This document shows positions 50,108 through 59,465 of a stretch of DNA of 64,000 nt, piece after piece (position 1 is the stretch's first letter; every line of letters begins with the position of its first letter). The stretch is from Mesorhizobium sp. RMAD-H1 (GTDB taxonomy: Bacteria > Pseudomonadota > Alphaproteobacteria > Rhizobiales > Rhizobiaceae). The position numbers and the translations under genes are program-made. The stretch covers positions 558,001-622,000 of the forward strand of contig NZ_JACHWN010000002.1 of NCBI RefSeq assembly GCF_014191375.1, given 5' to 3'. Under the pieces are notes generated by a model. It ran no database searches and was not told the origin of the DNA. It saw only the letters and a list, made by a program, of their open reading frames with translations.

Positions 50108-50568
50108 GCCTTTTGGAAGAGCAGGTCGGCATCGAGCAGACGCTCGGCAGCTACACCTTCAGCGCCGAAGACATCATCCGCTTCGCCACCCTCTATGATC
50201 CGCAACCCTTCCACATCGATCGCGAAGCGGCGAAGAAGAGCAATTTCGGCGCGCTCTGCGCCTCCGGATGGCACACAACCGCCGTCTGGATGAAGCTCAA
50301 CGTGCAATCGATGGGAGAAGCGCTGCGGCAGGCGAAGGCGCGCGGCGAGCCGATGCCGGTCTTCGGCCCCTCCCCCGGCTTCGAGAACCTCAAATGGCTG
50401 AGGCCCGTCTATGCCGGCGATACCATCACCTACAAGCGCACCATCAGGGCGATCCGCCCCCTTGCCTCCCGCCCCGGCTGGTCGATGCTGAACATGCACT
50501 CCTCCGCCTTCAATCAGGATGGCGTGAAAGTGATGGAATTCGACAGCGCGGCGTTGGTGAAGGTGTAA
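50104..50568 (+). CDS. MaoC-like (R)-hydratase, second of a pair
   Basis: A 154-residue protein with the same pattern ATLYDPQPFHIDREAAKKS (about 34-52) and ALCASGWHTTAVW. Start overlaps the previous stop (ATGA), so the two are made together. The substrate, perhaps an acyl-CoA in fatty-acid or hydroxyalkanoate metabolism, is not known. Confidence 0.88.
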   Translation: MSLLEEQVGIEQTLGSYTFSAEDIIRFATLYDPQPFHIDREAAKKSNFGALCASGWHTTAVWMKLNVQSMGEALRQAKARGEPMPVFGPSPGFENLKWLRPVYAGDTITYKRTIRAIRPLASRPGWSMLNMHSSAFNQDGVKVMEFDSAALVKV

Positions 50569-50596
50569 TCCTGTCCTGGGGAAATTCCCTTCTGGA

Positions 50597-50872
50597 ACGG
50601 TTCATGTCCTGATGGAGTCAGCCGAGTTTCCTCTGGCACCGTTGCTATGAGGGAGAGGTGGAGGCATGGGTCCCGGTGACAAGCACTGGGATGACGGTTG
50701 CTTTGCTGTTGGCAGCCAATCTTCAACCTCTCCGCTTGGCAAGAACGGTTTTCGGTCGTGGAAGAGCCATCTTCACCCCGCCATCCCAGTGCTTGTCACC
50801 ATGCCTCTGCGCGGAAACAGCCGCACCGGTAGAAACCTACCGTTTCCATCCAAAAGCGAAATGCTCCAACTC
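50597..50872. repeat. MITE-like intergenic element, copy B
   Basis: Outer ends GAACGGTTCATGTCCTGATGG and the complement of GAGCATTTCGCTTTTGGATGG; inner arms GAGGCATGGGTCCCGGTGAC and, on the right, CAGTGCTTGTCACCATGCCTC, less perfect than in copy A. It fills the 300-base gap between the MaoC pair and apt. No ORF of its own. Confidence 0.78.
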
Positions 50873-50885
50873 AGAACCCGCCGTC

Positions 50886-51431
50886 TCACTCCCCCTCGAA
50901 TTCCACGAGCGTGCGCACCGTCACGCCGAGCGCCTCCAGCTTCTTGCGGCCGCCGAGATCGGGCAGGTCGATGATGAAGCAGGCGGCCACCACCTCCGCC
51001 CCCATCTGCAGGAGAAGCCGGGTCGCGCCCACCGCTGTCCCGCCGGTGGCGATCAGATCGTCGACGAGAATGACCTTTTCGCCCGGCACGATGGCGTCGC
51101 GGTGCATCTCCATCTCGTCCACGCCATATTCCAGGCTGTAGGCGATCCGCACCGTATCGTGCGGCAGTTTACCTTTCTTGCGGATCGGCACGAAGCCGGC
51201 CGAAAGCTGATGTGCGATCGCGCCGCCAAGGATGAAGCCGCGCGCCTCTATGCCCGCCACCTTGTCGACCTTGCCGCCCGCATAGGGATAGACCAGTTCG
51301 TCCACCGCCCGCCGGAAGGCACGCGCATTGCCCAGAAGCGTCGTGATGTCGCGAAACAGGATGCCGGGCTTCGGATAATCCGGAATCGTCCGGATGGATT
51401 CCTTCAATGTTTCGCGCAGCGCCGAATCCAT
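50886..51431 (-). CDS. apt: Adenine phosphoribosyltransferase
   Basis: A 181-residue purine-salvage enzyme forming AMP from adenine and [20 protein letters not shown] (about 18-33) and the PRPP loop [14 protein letters not shown] (about 120-133) are diagnostic. AAGGAAA precedes the ATG. It follows petC in the same direction, but a terminator lies between. Confidence 0.96.
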   Translation of the reverse strand: MDSALRETLKESIRTIPDYPKPGILFRDITTLLGNARAFRRAVDELVYPYAGGKVDKVAGIEARGFILGGAIAHQLSAGFVPIRKKGKLPHDTVRIAYSLEYGVDEMEMHRDAIVPGEKVILVDDLIATGGTAVGATRLLLQMGAEVVAACFIIDLPDLGGRKKLEALGVTVRTLVEFEGE

Positions 51432-51476
51432 GTGATTTCCTTTCGGTTCAAGCCGATATTCGCAGGCATCGATATC

Positions 51477-51501
51477 AAAGAAAAGGGCGCCGTCGGCGCC
51501 C
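51477..51501 (-). terminator. Terminator of the petABC operon
   Basis: GGGCGCC/GGCGCCC stem with a GAC loop (minus strand), followed by TTTTCTTTG, 30-54 bases after the petC stop. Confidence 0.9.
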
Positions 51502-51530
51502 TCCCCTCGATAACGAGAACAATACCGCGG

Positions 51531-52391
51531 TCAGTGCGCGACATTCGCCCAGACCCGGCGCTTGACGAGATAGACAAGGCCGGCGAACAGGACGAGGAAG
51601 ATCATGACGCGGAAGCCGGTCCGCTTGCGGTCCTCCAGATGCGGCTCGGCGGCCCACATAAGGAACGCCGAGACGTCGCGCGAATATTGATCGACCGTCT
51701 GCGGCGCGCCATCATCATAGGTGACCTGGCCGTCTTCGATCGGCTTCGGCATGGCAAGCGACTTGCCCGCGATGAAATACGGGTTGTAATGCGTGCCTTC
51801 GGGGATATGCATGCCTTCCGGCGGCGTGTGGTCATAGCCGGTCAGAAGCGCATGGATATAGTCAGGGCCAGCTTCGGCATATTGCGTGAAGATGTCGAAG
51901 ATGAAGGTCGGGAAGCCCCGCTCCACCGCACGCGCCTTGGCGATCAGCGAGAAATCCGGCGGAACGGCGCCGCTGTTCGATGCCGCCGCCGCCTCGTCAT
52001 TCGGGAATGGCGAGGGGAAGTAGTCGGTCGGAATACCCTTGCGGGTGAACATCTCGCCATCGGCGTTCGGCCCGTCCTGGATATCATATTCGGCGGCGAA
52101 GGCCTTCACCTGGTCTTCCGAATAGCCCAGTTCCTCCAGCGAGCGGAAGGCCACCAGCTTCATCGAATGGCAGTTGGAGCAGACTTCCTTGAAGACCTTG
52201 AGGCCGCGCTGCAGCTGGCCCTTGTCATAGGTCCCGAAAGGACCGGCGAAGGACCAGTCTTCCTGCTTCGGCTTCAGGATCGGAAAATGCGTCGGCTCCG
52301 CCTCGCTGTGTTCTTCCTGGGCAAGCGCGCCGCCTACGGCGAGCATGACGCCGAGACCGAGCGTAGCAAGACCGGTGAGGATCGTTTTCAT
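51531..52391 (-). CDS. petC: Cytochrome c1 of the bc1 complex
   Basis: A 286-residue periplasm-facing haem c protein that passes electrons from the Rieske protein to cytochrome c. Signal peptide to about residue 24 (GALAQ), haem site CSNCH at 71-75, a likely axial methionine in SLAMPKP (about 213), and a C-terminal membrane anchor (VMIFLVLFAGLVYLVKRR). Separate from cytochrome b, unlike the fused fbcH of Bradyrhizobium. Confidence 0.96.
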   Translation of the reverse strand: MKTILTGLATLGLGVMLAVGGALAQEEHSEAEPTHFPILKPKQEDWSFAGPFGTYDKGQLQRGLKVFKEVCSNCHSMKLVAFRSLEELGYSEDQVKAFAAEYDIQDGPNADGEMFTRKGIPTDYFPSPFPNDEAAAASNSGAVPPDFSLIAKARAVERGFPTFIFDIFTQYAEAGPDYIHALLTGYDHTPPEGMHIPEGTHYNPYFIAGKSLAMPKPIEDGQVTYDDGAPQTVDQYSRDVSAFLMWAAEPHLEDRKRTGFRVMIFLVLFAGLVYLVKRRVWANVAH

Positions 52392-52420
52392 GGGACAGTC
52401 CTTAATATCTGGCAGTTCGC

Positions 52421-53719
52421 TCAGCCTTTGGTTTCCGGAGCGGCGGTCGCGCCGGCGGGAACGCCGCCGTTTTTCGACTTGGCCAGCACCGCTTCGGTGA
52501 TCGAGTTCGGCAACCGCTTCGGCGTCTCGATCAATCCGAGAACCGGCATGATGACGAGGAAGAAGACGAAGTAGTAGAGGGTGGCGAGCTGCGCCATGGC
52601 GACATAGACGCCTTCCGCCGGACGGGAGCCGAGCCAGCCGAGCAGGATGGCATCGGCCACGAACAGCCAGAAGAACAGCTTGTACCACGGACGGTAGGCC
52701 GCCGAACGCACCTTCGACGTGTCGAGCCACGGCACCAGGAACAGGATCGCGATGGAGCCGAACATGACCAGAACGCCGCCGAGCTTGGAGTCGATCGGGC
52801 CGATATTGAAGGTGATGGCGCGCAGCATCGCGTAGAACGGCAGGAAGTACCATTCGGGAACGATATGGGCCGGCGTCTTCAGCGAATTGGCCGGAATGTA
52901 ATTGTCCGGATGCCCGAGATAGTTGGGCATGTAGAAGATGAAATAGGCGAACATGATGAAGAACAGCACCATGGCGAAACCGTCTTTCACGGTCGCGTAT
53001 GGCGTGAACGGCACCGTATCCGTCTTCGACTTCACCTCGATGCCCGTCGGATTGGTCTGGCCCGTCACATGCAGGGCCCAGACGTGCAGCACGACGACAC
53101 CCGCGATCATGAACGGCAGCAGGTAGTGCAGCGAGAAGAAGCGGTTCAGCGTCGGGTTGTCCACCGCGAAGCCGCCGAGCAGCAATTGCTGGATCGGGTC
53201 GCCGATGATCGGGAAGGCGGTGAAGAACCCGGTGATGACGGTCGCGCCCCAGAAGGACATCTGGCCCCAGGGCAGCACATAGCCCATGAAGGCCGTCGCC
53301 ATCATCAGAAGATAGATGATGACGCCGAGGATCCACAGGAGCTCGCGCGGCGCCTTGTAGGAGCCGTAGTAGAGACCGCGGAAGATATGGATATAGACGG
53401 CGACGAAGAACATCGAGGCGCCGTTGGCATGCATATAGCGCAGGAGCCAGCCGGAATTCACGTCGCGCATGATCTTCTCGACCGAATCGAACGCGAGGCC
53501 GGTCGCCGCCGCATAGTGCATGGCCAGGACCACGCCGGTCAGGATCTGCGAAACCAGCATGATCGCCAGGATGCCACCGAACGTATAGGCATAGTTCAGA
53601 TTGCGCGGAACCGGATAGGCGATGAAGGAATCATAGACGAGGCGCGGCAATGGCAGCCTTGCGTCGATCCATTTTTCGATGCCGGTGCTCGGCGTGTAGG
53701 TGGAATGTCCGCCACTCAT
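52421..53719 (-). CDS. petB: Cytochrome b of the bc1 complex
   Basis: A 432-residue, eight-helix inner-membrane protein holding both b haems and the Qo and Qi sites. [20 protein letters not shown] (about 90-109) and [10 protein letters not shown] carry haem histidines, and [14 protein letters not shown] is the Qo-site PEWY motif. It lies 29 bases upstream of petC and 21 after petA in one operon. Confidence 0.97.
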   Translation of the reverse strand: MSGGHSTYTPSTGIEKWIDARLPLPRLVYDSFIAYPVPRNLNYAYTFGGILAIMLVSQILTGVVLAMHYAAATGLAFDSVEKIMRDVNSGWLLRYMHANGASMFFVAVYIHIFRGLYYGSYKAPRELLWILGVIIYLLMMATAFMGYVLPWGQMSFWGATVITGFFTAFPIIGDPIQQLLLGGFAVDNPTLNRFFSLHYLLPFMIAGVVVLHVWALHVTGQTNPTGIEVKSKTDTVPFTPYATVKDGFAMVLFFIMFAYFIFYMPNYLGHPDNYIPANSLKTPAHIVPEWYFLPFYAMLRAITFNIGPIDSKLGGVLVMFGSIAILFLVPWLDTSKVRSAAYRPWYKLFFWLFVADAILLGWLGSRPAEGVYVAMAQLATLYYFVFFLVIMPVLGLIETPKRLPNSITEAVLAKSKNGGVPAGATAAPETKG

Positions 53720-53740
53720 ATCGTGTCTCCCAATAACCCT

Positions 53741-54304
53741 TTAGCCGATCTTGATGTGCGTATCTGAGAGGAACTCATACGGCGGAATGGCCATGTTCTC
53801 CGGCGCCGGACCGCTGCGGATGCGCCCGGCCGTGTCGTAGGTCGAGCCATGGCACGGGCAGAACCAGCCGCCATACTCGCCCGATTCGCCAAGCGGAATG
53901 CAGCCCAGATGGGTGCAGATGCCGATCATGACGAGCCAGTTTTCCTTCCCCTCGCCCGCCGAACGCTCAAGATCGGTGGCCGGCGCGTCGGATGCCAGGT
54001 TGGCGTTGCGCGCCACCGGATCCTTCAGGGCCGTGAGCGGCGTATTCTTGGCGTCATCGACTTCCTTCGGCGTGCGGTTGCGGATGAAGATGGGCTTGCC
54101 GCGCCATTTCACCGTCAGCGACATGCCTTCCGTCACGGAAGAAATATCGACTTCGATCGAGGCCGCCGCCAGCGTCGAGGCATCGGGGCGCATCTGGTCG
54201 ATGAAAGGCCATGCGAGACTGCCTGCCCCAACGACGCCCGCCATTCCGGTCGCTATGTAGAGAAAATCACGCCGTGTCGGCTCAGCCGTGTCGTGTGCGC
54301 TCAC
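53741..54304 (-). CDS. petA: Rieske iron-sulfur subunit of the bc1 complex
   Basis: A 187-residue protein with a Tat-type signal anchor (TRRDFLYIATG, about 10-20) and a 2Fe-2S head: CTHLGC at 130-135 and CPCHG at 149-153. GTG start at 54304 with AAGGA upstream; the frame extends six codons more to a TTG. First gene of petABC. A GGCCCAT/ATGGGCC hairpin (54368-54386) lies in the leader or promoter region. Confidence 0.96.
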   Translation of the reverse strand: MSAHDTAEPTRRDFLYIATGMAGVVGAGSLAWPFIDQMRPDASTLAAASIEVDISSVTEGMSLTVKWRGKPIFIRNRTPKEVDDAKNTPLTALKDPVARNANLASDAPATDLERSAGEGKENWLVMIGICTHLGCIPLGESGEYGGWFCPCHGSTYDTAGRIRSGPAPENMAIPPYEFLSDTHIKIG

Positions 54305-54565
54305 GAGACCTATCCTTTCCAACTTTCATATTCATAAGGTATTCCGCGTCCCCTCTCTTATGAGTTTGGCCCATGGCGAATGGGCCGGCGGAATCCCCCG
54401 GCATGTTGGGTGGTTTCTAGGCGTGATGTTGCGGCTTGTCCAGACGGCAGGGCGACAGGACGGCAGGATGTCGCAGGCTATGCACACCCGTGATTTGGCG
54501 CGCAAATCGAGAGCTGCGCAAATGGGAACGGCGAGCAGCGAGATAGCGCATAAAGAAAACTTCTT

Positions 54566-54600
54566 TTCACTACCTCACTATCCCCTACTCACTATTCACT
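54566..54600. repeat. 7-bp repeat cluster at the 3' end of an ABC transporter gene
   Basis: CTCACTA/CTACTCACTATTCACT words match those at 43630-43668. The cluster overlaps the last codons of the minus-strand ABC gene and supplies its TAG stop. Confidence 0.78.
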
Positions 54601-56438
54601 CTCCCGATGAAGCCGCCGGACTGGCGGGCCCAAAGCCCGGCGTAAATACCGCCGCGCGCGAGCAGTTCCTCATGCGTGCCTTCCTCGACGATGCGCCCCT
54701 GATCCATCACCACGAGACGGTCGAGCTGCGCAATCGTCGAGAGCCGGTGCGCGATGGCGATCACCGTCTTGCCCTCCATCAGGTGGTAGAGATTTTCCTG
54801 GATGGCCGCCTCGACTTCCGAATCGAGCGCCGAGGTCGCCTCGTCCAGGATCAGGATGGGCGCGTTCTTCAGGATCGCGCGCGCGATCGCGATGCGCTGG
54901 CGCTGCCCGCCAGACAGTTTCACGCCGCGCTCGCCGACGAAGGCGTCGAAGGCCTTGCGGCCCTTGAAATCCTCCAGCCTGGCGATGAACTCGTCGGCTT
55001 CCGCCTGATGGGCCGCGGCGAGCACTTCCTCCTCCGTCGCATCGCCGCGGGCGATCATGATATTGTCCTTGAGCGAGCGGTGCAGCAGCGCCGTTTCCTG
55101 GCTGACCACGGCGAAGGCCTGCCGCAGCGAGACCTGCGTCACGTCGCGAATATCCTGCCCGTCGATCAGGATGCGGCCCTTCTCCACATCGAAGAGCCGC
55201 AGGATCAGGTTGATCAGCGTGGTCTTGCCGGCGCCCGAATGGCCGACCAGGCCGACGCGCTCGCCGCCTCTGATGGAAAGGCTGATGTCGTCCAGAACCC
55301 CGCCTTCCTTGCCATAATGGAACGTGACGTGCCGGACCTCGATCGCGCCTTTTGTCACTTCAAGCGGCTTTGCCCCCGGCCGGTCCTCCAGGCCGAGCGG
55401 TGCGGAGACCAGGCGCATCGAATTCTCGATCAGGCCGAGCTGCCGCAGCATGCCGTTCAACTGCATCATCAGCCGCCCGAGCAGCATGTTGAGGCGCAGC
55501 ACCAGCCCGAGCGTGAACGACACTTCCCCCACTGTCACCACACCCTTGGTCCACAGGTCGATGGCGAGCACCGCCACGGTCACGATCATCAGGCCCGAAA
55601 GCGCGGTCAGCGCCACGCGCACGCCGGTCAGCGAACGGTAGAGCGGCAGGAGCGCGCCTATGTAGCGGTCGAACCCGTCACGCAGGTAGGTCTCGTCCGC
55701 ATCCGCCGTGTTGAGCTTGATCGTCTGGATATTGGAATAGCTGTCGACGATACGCCCGTTGATCATCGAGCCCGCTTCGGCGGTCGCCTCGGCGCGCTTG
55801 CGGATCATCGGCACGTAATGCCGAGCAATGAACGCGAATATGACGATCCACAAGACCACGGCCGCCGCCAGCCGCCAGTCGAGGCTGCCGACCAGCGCAA
55901 GCGTCGTGACGCTGTAGATCAGCATGAACCAGACGACCTGGATAAAGCTGATCATCAGGTCGCCCGCCGCCTGCCCGGCCTGCCAGACCTTCGTGGCGAT
56001 GCGCCCGGCGAAGTCGTTCTGGAAGAACGCATAGGACTGGCGCAGCACATGAGCATTGGCCTGCCAGCGGATCAGATTGTAGAAGCCCGGCGACAGCGTC
56101 TGGTCGTCCAGCAGCGTGTTTATCGCCGTGACGACCAGACGAACGACGAGCACCGTCACCGCCATGAAGGCGAGTTCCGGCCCTGCCTCCGCCAGAAGGC
56201 CGTGCCAGCTCTTGTCCGACGCCTGGTTGAGAAGATCGACCAGCCTGCCCATGAAATAGAACAGCCCCGCCTCCACCAGCGGCGACAGCCCGCCGGCGAT
56301 CAGGGCGAGCGCCAGCGGCCCCTTCGCCTGCCGGCCATAATGCCAGAGAAAGCGAACGGTCGTGTCGGGCGGACGCAGATTGTCCGTCTTGCGGAAGGGA
56401 TCGATCCAGCGTTCGAAGAGGCCGTAGATGGCGTTCAT
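54585..56438 (-). CDS. ABC half-exporter (MsbA-like), second of a tandem pair
   Basis: A 617-residue inner-membrane protein: six-helix membrane domain (about 35-330) and ATPase with Walker A GHSGAGKTTL (about 408-417), signature LSGGQRQRIAIARA (about 512-525) and Walker B ILILDEATSALDSE. Such half-transporters export lipids, drugs or peptides. The neighbour upstream is a paralogue in the same direction, so a heterodimer is plausible. The last five residues, RVNSE, are coded by the 7-bp repeat. Confidence 0.92.
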   Translation of the reverse strand: MNAIYGLFERWIDPFRKTDNLRPPDTTVRFLWHYGRQAKGPLALALIAGGLSPLVEAGLFYFMGRLVDLLNQASDKSWHGLLAEAGPELAFMAVTVLVVRLVVTAINTLLDDQTLSPGFYNLIRWQANAHVLRQSYAFFQNDFAGRIATKVWQAGQAAGDLMISFIQVVWFMLIYSVTTLALVGSLDWRLAAAVVLWIVIFAFIARHYVPMIRKRAEATAEAGSMINGRIVDSYSNIQTIKLNTADADETYLRDGFDRYIGALLPLYRSLTGVRVALTALSGLMIVTVAVLAIDLWTKGVVTVGEVSFTLGLVLRLNMLLGRLMMQLNGMLRQLGLIENSMRLVSAPLGLEDRPGAKPLEVTKGAIEVRHVTFHYGKEGGVLDDISLSIRGGERVGLVGHSGAGKTTLINLILRLFDVEKGRILIDGQDIRDVTQVSLRQAFAVVSQETALLHRSLKDNIMIARGDATEEEVLAAAHQAEADEFIARLEDFKGRKAFDAFVGERGVKLSGGQRQRIAIARAILKNAPILILDEATSALDSEVEAAIQENLYHLMEGKTVIAIAHRLSTIAQLDRLVVMDQGRIVEEGTHEELLARGGIYAGLWARQSGGFIGRVNSE

Positions 56439-56573
56439 GCCGCGCTCCTAAGCAGTAAGCAATAAAAGAATAGGTCAATGGCAATCAAGGCAGTAGGGCA
56501 ATGTGTTTTGGCGTTACCTCTTTGTTTGCTCCGAGCGAAAGCCTTTCAGGAAATAGCAGGAACGCATACTCCC
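56439..56573. other. Spacer between the ABC genes with dispersed short repeat
   Basis: Contains CAAGGCAGTAGGGCAAT (56486-56502), whose exact complement stands at 35975-35991 after the histidine kinase gene. No gene or clear terminator; the two ABC genes could be co-transcribed across it. Confidence 0.6.
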
Positions 56574-58433
56574 CTACTCGGCAGCCACATCCTCCGACAC
56601 GCTGTCGTCGAAGCCCAGGAATCCGCCGGATTGCCGCGCCCACAGCCCGGCATAAATGCCGCCCTGCGCGATCAGTTCCTCATGCGTGCCCTCTTCGACG
56701 ATCCGCCCCTGATCCATCACGATCAGACGGTCCAGCGCCGCGATGGTCGAAAGCCGGTGCGCGATGGCGATCACGGTCTTGCCCTCCATCAGGCGATAGA
56801 GATTGTCCTGGATCGCCGCCTCCACCTCCGAATCGAGCGCCGAGGTCGCCTCATCCAGAATAAGGACCGGGGCATCCTTCAGCATCACCCTGGCGATCGC
56901 GATACGCTGGCGTTGGCCGCCGGAGAGTTTCACCCCGCGCTCGCCGACATGCGCATCCAGGCCCTTGCGGCCCTTCGGATCGGTCAGCGCCTGGATGAAA
57001 TCGCCCGCCTCCGCACGGTTTACCGCCTCCAGCATCATCTCTTCCGTCGCGTCCGGACGGCCGTAGAGAATATTGTCGCGCACCGAGCGGTGGAGAAGCG
57101 AGGTGTCCTGCGTGACCATCGCGATACTGGCGCGCAGCGATTCCTGCGTCACTTTGGCTATGTCCTGCCCGTCGATCAGGATGCGGCCGGCTTCGACGTC
57201 GTAGAAGCGCAGGAGCAGGCTGACCAGGGTCGACTTGCCGGCGCCGGAACGCCCCACCAGGCCGATCTTCTCGCCCGGACGGATGCTAAGCGACAGATCG
57301 TCGATCACGCCCTTGCCCTTGCCGTAGTGGAAACGGACATGATCGTAGACGATCCCGCCTTTGGAGACCTGCAGTGCCGGCGCCCCCGGCGGGTCCGTGA
57401 CGAGATGCGGCTGCGCAATCGACGCCATGCCGTCCTGCACGGTGCCGATATTCTCGAACAGCGCCGACATCTCCCACATGATCCACTGCGACATGCCGTT
57501 GAGGCGCAGCACGAGGCCGATGCCGACCGCCACGGCGCCGACGGTCACCGCCTCGCCCAGCCACAGCCAGATGCCGATGCCGCCCACCGAGAAGAGAAGC
57601 AGGCAGTTCAGCACATAGAGCGAGAAATAGAACTTCGTCACCAGCCGCATCTGGCGGTTGACGGTGTCCTGGAAGGTCAGGAGGCTCTCGCGGGCATATT
57701 CCTCCTCCCGGTTGGAATGGGAGAAGAGCTTGACCGTCGCGATATTGGTGTAGCTGTCGACGATCCGGCCCGTCATGGTCGAGCGCGCATCCGCCTGCTC
57801 TTCCGAGATGACGCGCAGCTTCGGAATGAAATAGCGCAGAAGGCCGATATAGCCCATCACCCACACCGCGAACGGCACCATCAGCCGCCAGTCCGCCGAA
57901 GCAGCGATGGCGAGCGTGCCGGTGAAATAGACCACGACATAATTGAGCACGTCGAAGAGCTTCATCACCGTCTCGCGTACCGCGAGCGCCGTCTGCATCA
58001 GCTTTGTCGAGACACGGCCGGCGAATTCATCCTGGAAGAAGGACATCGACTGGCGGATGAGATAGCGGTGGATCATCCAGCGCACCCGCATCGGATAATT
58101 GCCGAGCAAGGTCTGGTGGATGACCAGCGAATGGAACAGCACCACCGTCGGCAGAACGACCAGCACAACGAAGGCAATCAACGCCAGCCGCCACCCTTCG
58201 GTGGCTAGGAACGTCTCGCGCGACTGGTGCGACAGCCAGTCGACGATATTGCCGAGGAAGGCGAACAGCGAGACTTCGATGACGGCGATCGTCGCAGCGC
58301 CCAGCGCCATCAGCCCGATCCAGAGCCAGGCGCCCTGGGTATAATACATGCAGAACGCCACGAGGCTGCGCGGCGGCTCGCGCAGCTCGACGTCGGGAAA
58401 TGCATGCAGCCTTTGCTCAAACCAGCGGAACAT
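56574..58433 (-). CDS. ABC half-exporter (MsbA-like), first of a tandem pair
   Basis: A 619-residue paralogue of the next gene: membrane domain about 35-330, Walker A GRSGAGKSTL, signature LSGGQRQRIAIAR and Walker B VLILDEATSALDSE. Both ATP sites look complete in the two proteins, so homodimers are possible as well. ATG 58433 has GAGGG six bases upstream; two more ATGs (58445, 58463) lie before it in frame. Confidence 0.92.
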   Translation of the reverse strand: MFRWFEQRLHAFPDVELREPPRSLVAFCMYYTQGAWLWIGLMALGAATIAVIEVSLFAFLGNIVDWLSHQSRETFLATEGWRLALIAFVVLVVLPTVVLFHSLVIHQTLLGNYPMRVRWMIHRYLIRQSMSFFQDEFAGRVSTKLMQTALAVRETVMKLFDVLNYVVVYFTGTLAIAASADWRLMVPFAVWVMGYIGLLRYFIPKLRVISEEQADARSTMTGRIVDSYTNIATVKLFSHSNREEEYARESLLTFQDTVNRQMRLVTKFYFSLYVLNCLLLFSVGGIGIWLWLGEAVTVGAVAVGIGLVLRLNGMSQWIMWEMSALFENIGTVQDGMASIAQPHLVTDPPGAPALQVSKGGIVYDHVRFHYGKGKGVIDDLSLSIRPGEKIGLVGRSGAGKSTLVSLLLRFYDVEAGRILIDGQDIAKVTQESLRASIAMVTQDTSLLHRSVRDNILYGRPDATEEMMLEAVNRAEAGDFIQALTDPKGRKGLDAHVGERGVKLSGGQRQRIAIARVMLKDAPVLILDEATSALDSEVEAAIQDNLYRLMEGKTVIAIAHRLSTIAALDRLIVMDQGRIVEEGTHEELIAQGGIYAGLWARQSGGFLGFDDSVSEDVAAE

Positions 58434-58866
58434 TATGACCCTCATATGCGGTGGCCCCGTCACGCCGGCAAGGTCGCGCGGCGGAGGAGCCCGAAGAAAC
58501 GGAAAACCGGTGAAAGCTGCCGGACGGGCGGCAACGCTCTAAGACAGGAAAACCACGGCACATGACACAAACCTGCAAGCACGGAAAACGGCTGTGGTAA
58601 TGCGTCAGGACGGAAATACGGAATCTGGAGGAAGAACTACCGGAAACGCTCGGACACAGAACCGCGGAACATGGAGGAAGGCATTGCCTTCGGCCATGGG
58701 AGAAGTCTGGTCATGATAATCATGGACACCTCCGTCGGTTCGTCTGCGGGCGATCTCTATAGACAATCCAGGCGCTTTTGGCGAGAGCCTTCGTGATAAA
58801 ATGTCCCCCTGCACCCGCCCAGCTGACAGCTATTGCCATCCGGTCACGGTATCGTTACCTCGCCTC
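58434..58866. other. Intergenic region between the ABC pair and trmL
   Basis: 433 bases. The minus strand holds a 28-codon ORF with a strong ribosome site (58637-58723) and a possible -10 box TCTATA near 58760. Nothing else recognised; no ribosome site is evident before trmL at 58867. Confidence 0.5.
58637..58723 (-). CDS. Candidate small leader ORF ahead of the ABC exporter pair
   Basis: GGAGGTGTCC directly precedes an ATG opening 28 codons (starts MIIMTRLLPWPKAMPSSMF) before a TAG. It ends 204 bases before the first ABC gene. It could be a regulatory leader peptide or a chance ORF; there is no match I recognise. Confidence 0.35.
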   Translation of the reverse strand: MIIMTRLLPWPKAMPSSMFRGSVSERFR

Positions 58867-59322
58867 ATGGATTTTCGCATCGCCCTCTACCAGCCTGACA
58901 TTCCCGGCAATACGGGAACGATCCTGCGCATGGCCGCCTGCCTCGGCATCGGCGTGGATGTGATCGAGCCTGCCGGCTTCGATATTTCCGACAGGGCTCT
59001 CAGGCGCGCCGGCATGGATTATCTCGAACAGGCCGCCCTCACCCGCCATCTCGACTGGACGCGTTTCGAGGACTGGCGAAGGAGCGAAAACCGCAGGCTG
59101 GTGCTGTTCTCGACCAAGGCGGCCGAGCCCTACACCCGCTTCGCCTTCAGGCCGGGCGACGTGCTCCTGTTCGGGCGCGAATCGGCCGGAGTTCCCGATC
59201 ATGTGCACGAAGGGGCCGATGCCAGGCTGCTGATCCCGATGGTGGAAGGCGCCCGCTCGCTCAACATCGCCCTGTCGGCGGCGATGGCGGCCGGTGAAGC
59301 ATTGCGCCAGCTTCGCGGCTGA
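58867..59322 (+). CDS. trmL: tRNA (cytidine/uridine-34 2'-O)-methyltransferase
   Basis: A 151-residue SPOUT enzyme that methylates the wobble ribose of certain leucine tRNAs. IALYQPDIPGNTGTILRMA (about 5-23), LLFGRESAGVP (about 100-110) and the knot sequence RSLNIALSAAMAAGEALRQL (about 130-149) are diagnostic. No Shine-Dalgarno is visible; the mRNA may be leaderless or nearly so. Confidence 0.94.
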   Translation: MDFRIALYQPDIPGNTGTILRMAACLGIGVDVIEPAGFDISDRALRRAGMDYLEQAALTRHLDWTRFEDWRRSENRRLVLFSTKAAEPYTRFAFRPGDVLLFGRESAGVPDHVHEGADARLLIPMVEGARSLNIALSAAMAAGEALRQLRG

Positions 59323-59465
59323 GCCAAAAACGAATCGCAAAACAACGGGATAGGACGGAAACCGGAATCATTCTCTGAGCGATCCCGTACTTTCTGCAGT
59401 CCGCTTGCCGTTGGCGGGAGACTGGGGCATGATCCGCCCGTTTCAACCACCCGACGGGAAATGCC

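Noticed and set aside
50658-52574. Long open frame running over apt and petC on the plus strand
   Set aside because: apt and petC on the minus strand have full motifs and ribosome sites; the plus frame also crosses repeat copy B.
51531-53336. Fused cytochrome b/c1 gene (fbcH)
   Set aside because: The open frame of cytochrome c1 runs upstream through petB in another frame, but petB ends with its own stop at 52421 and petC has its own signal peptide and start at 52391.
54288-58208. Two very long plus-strand open frames across the ABC pair
   Set aside because: Shadow frames of GC-rich genes; Walker and signature motifs lie on the minus strand.
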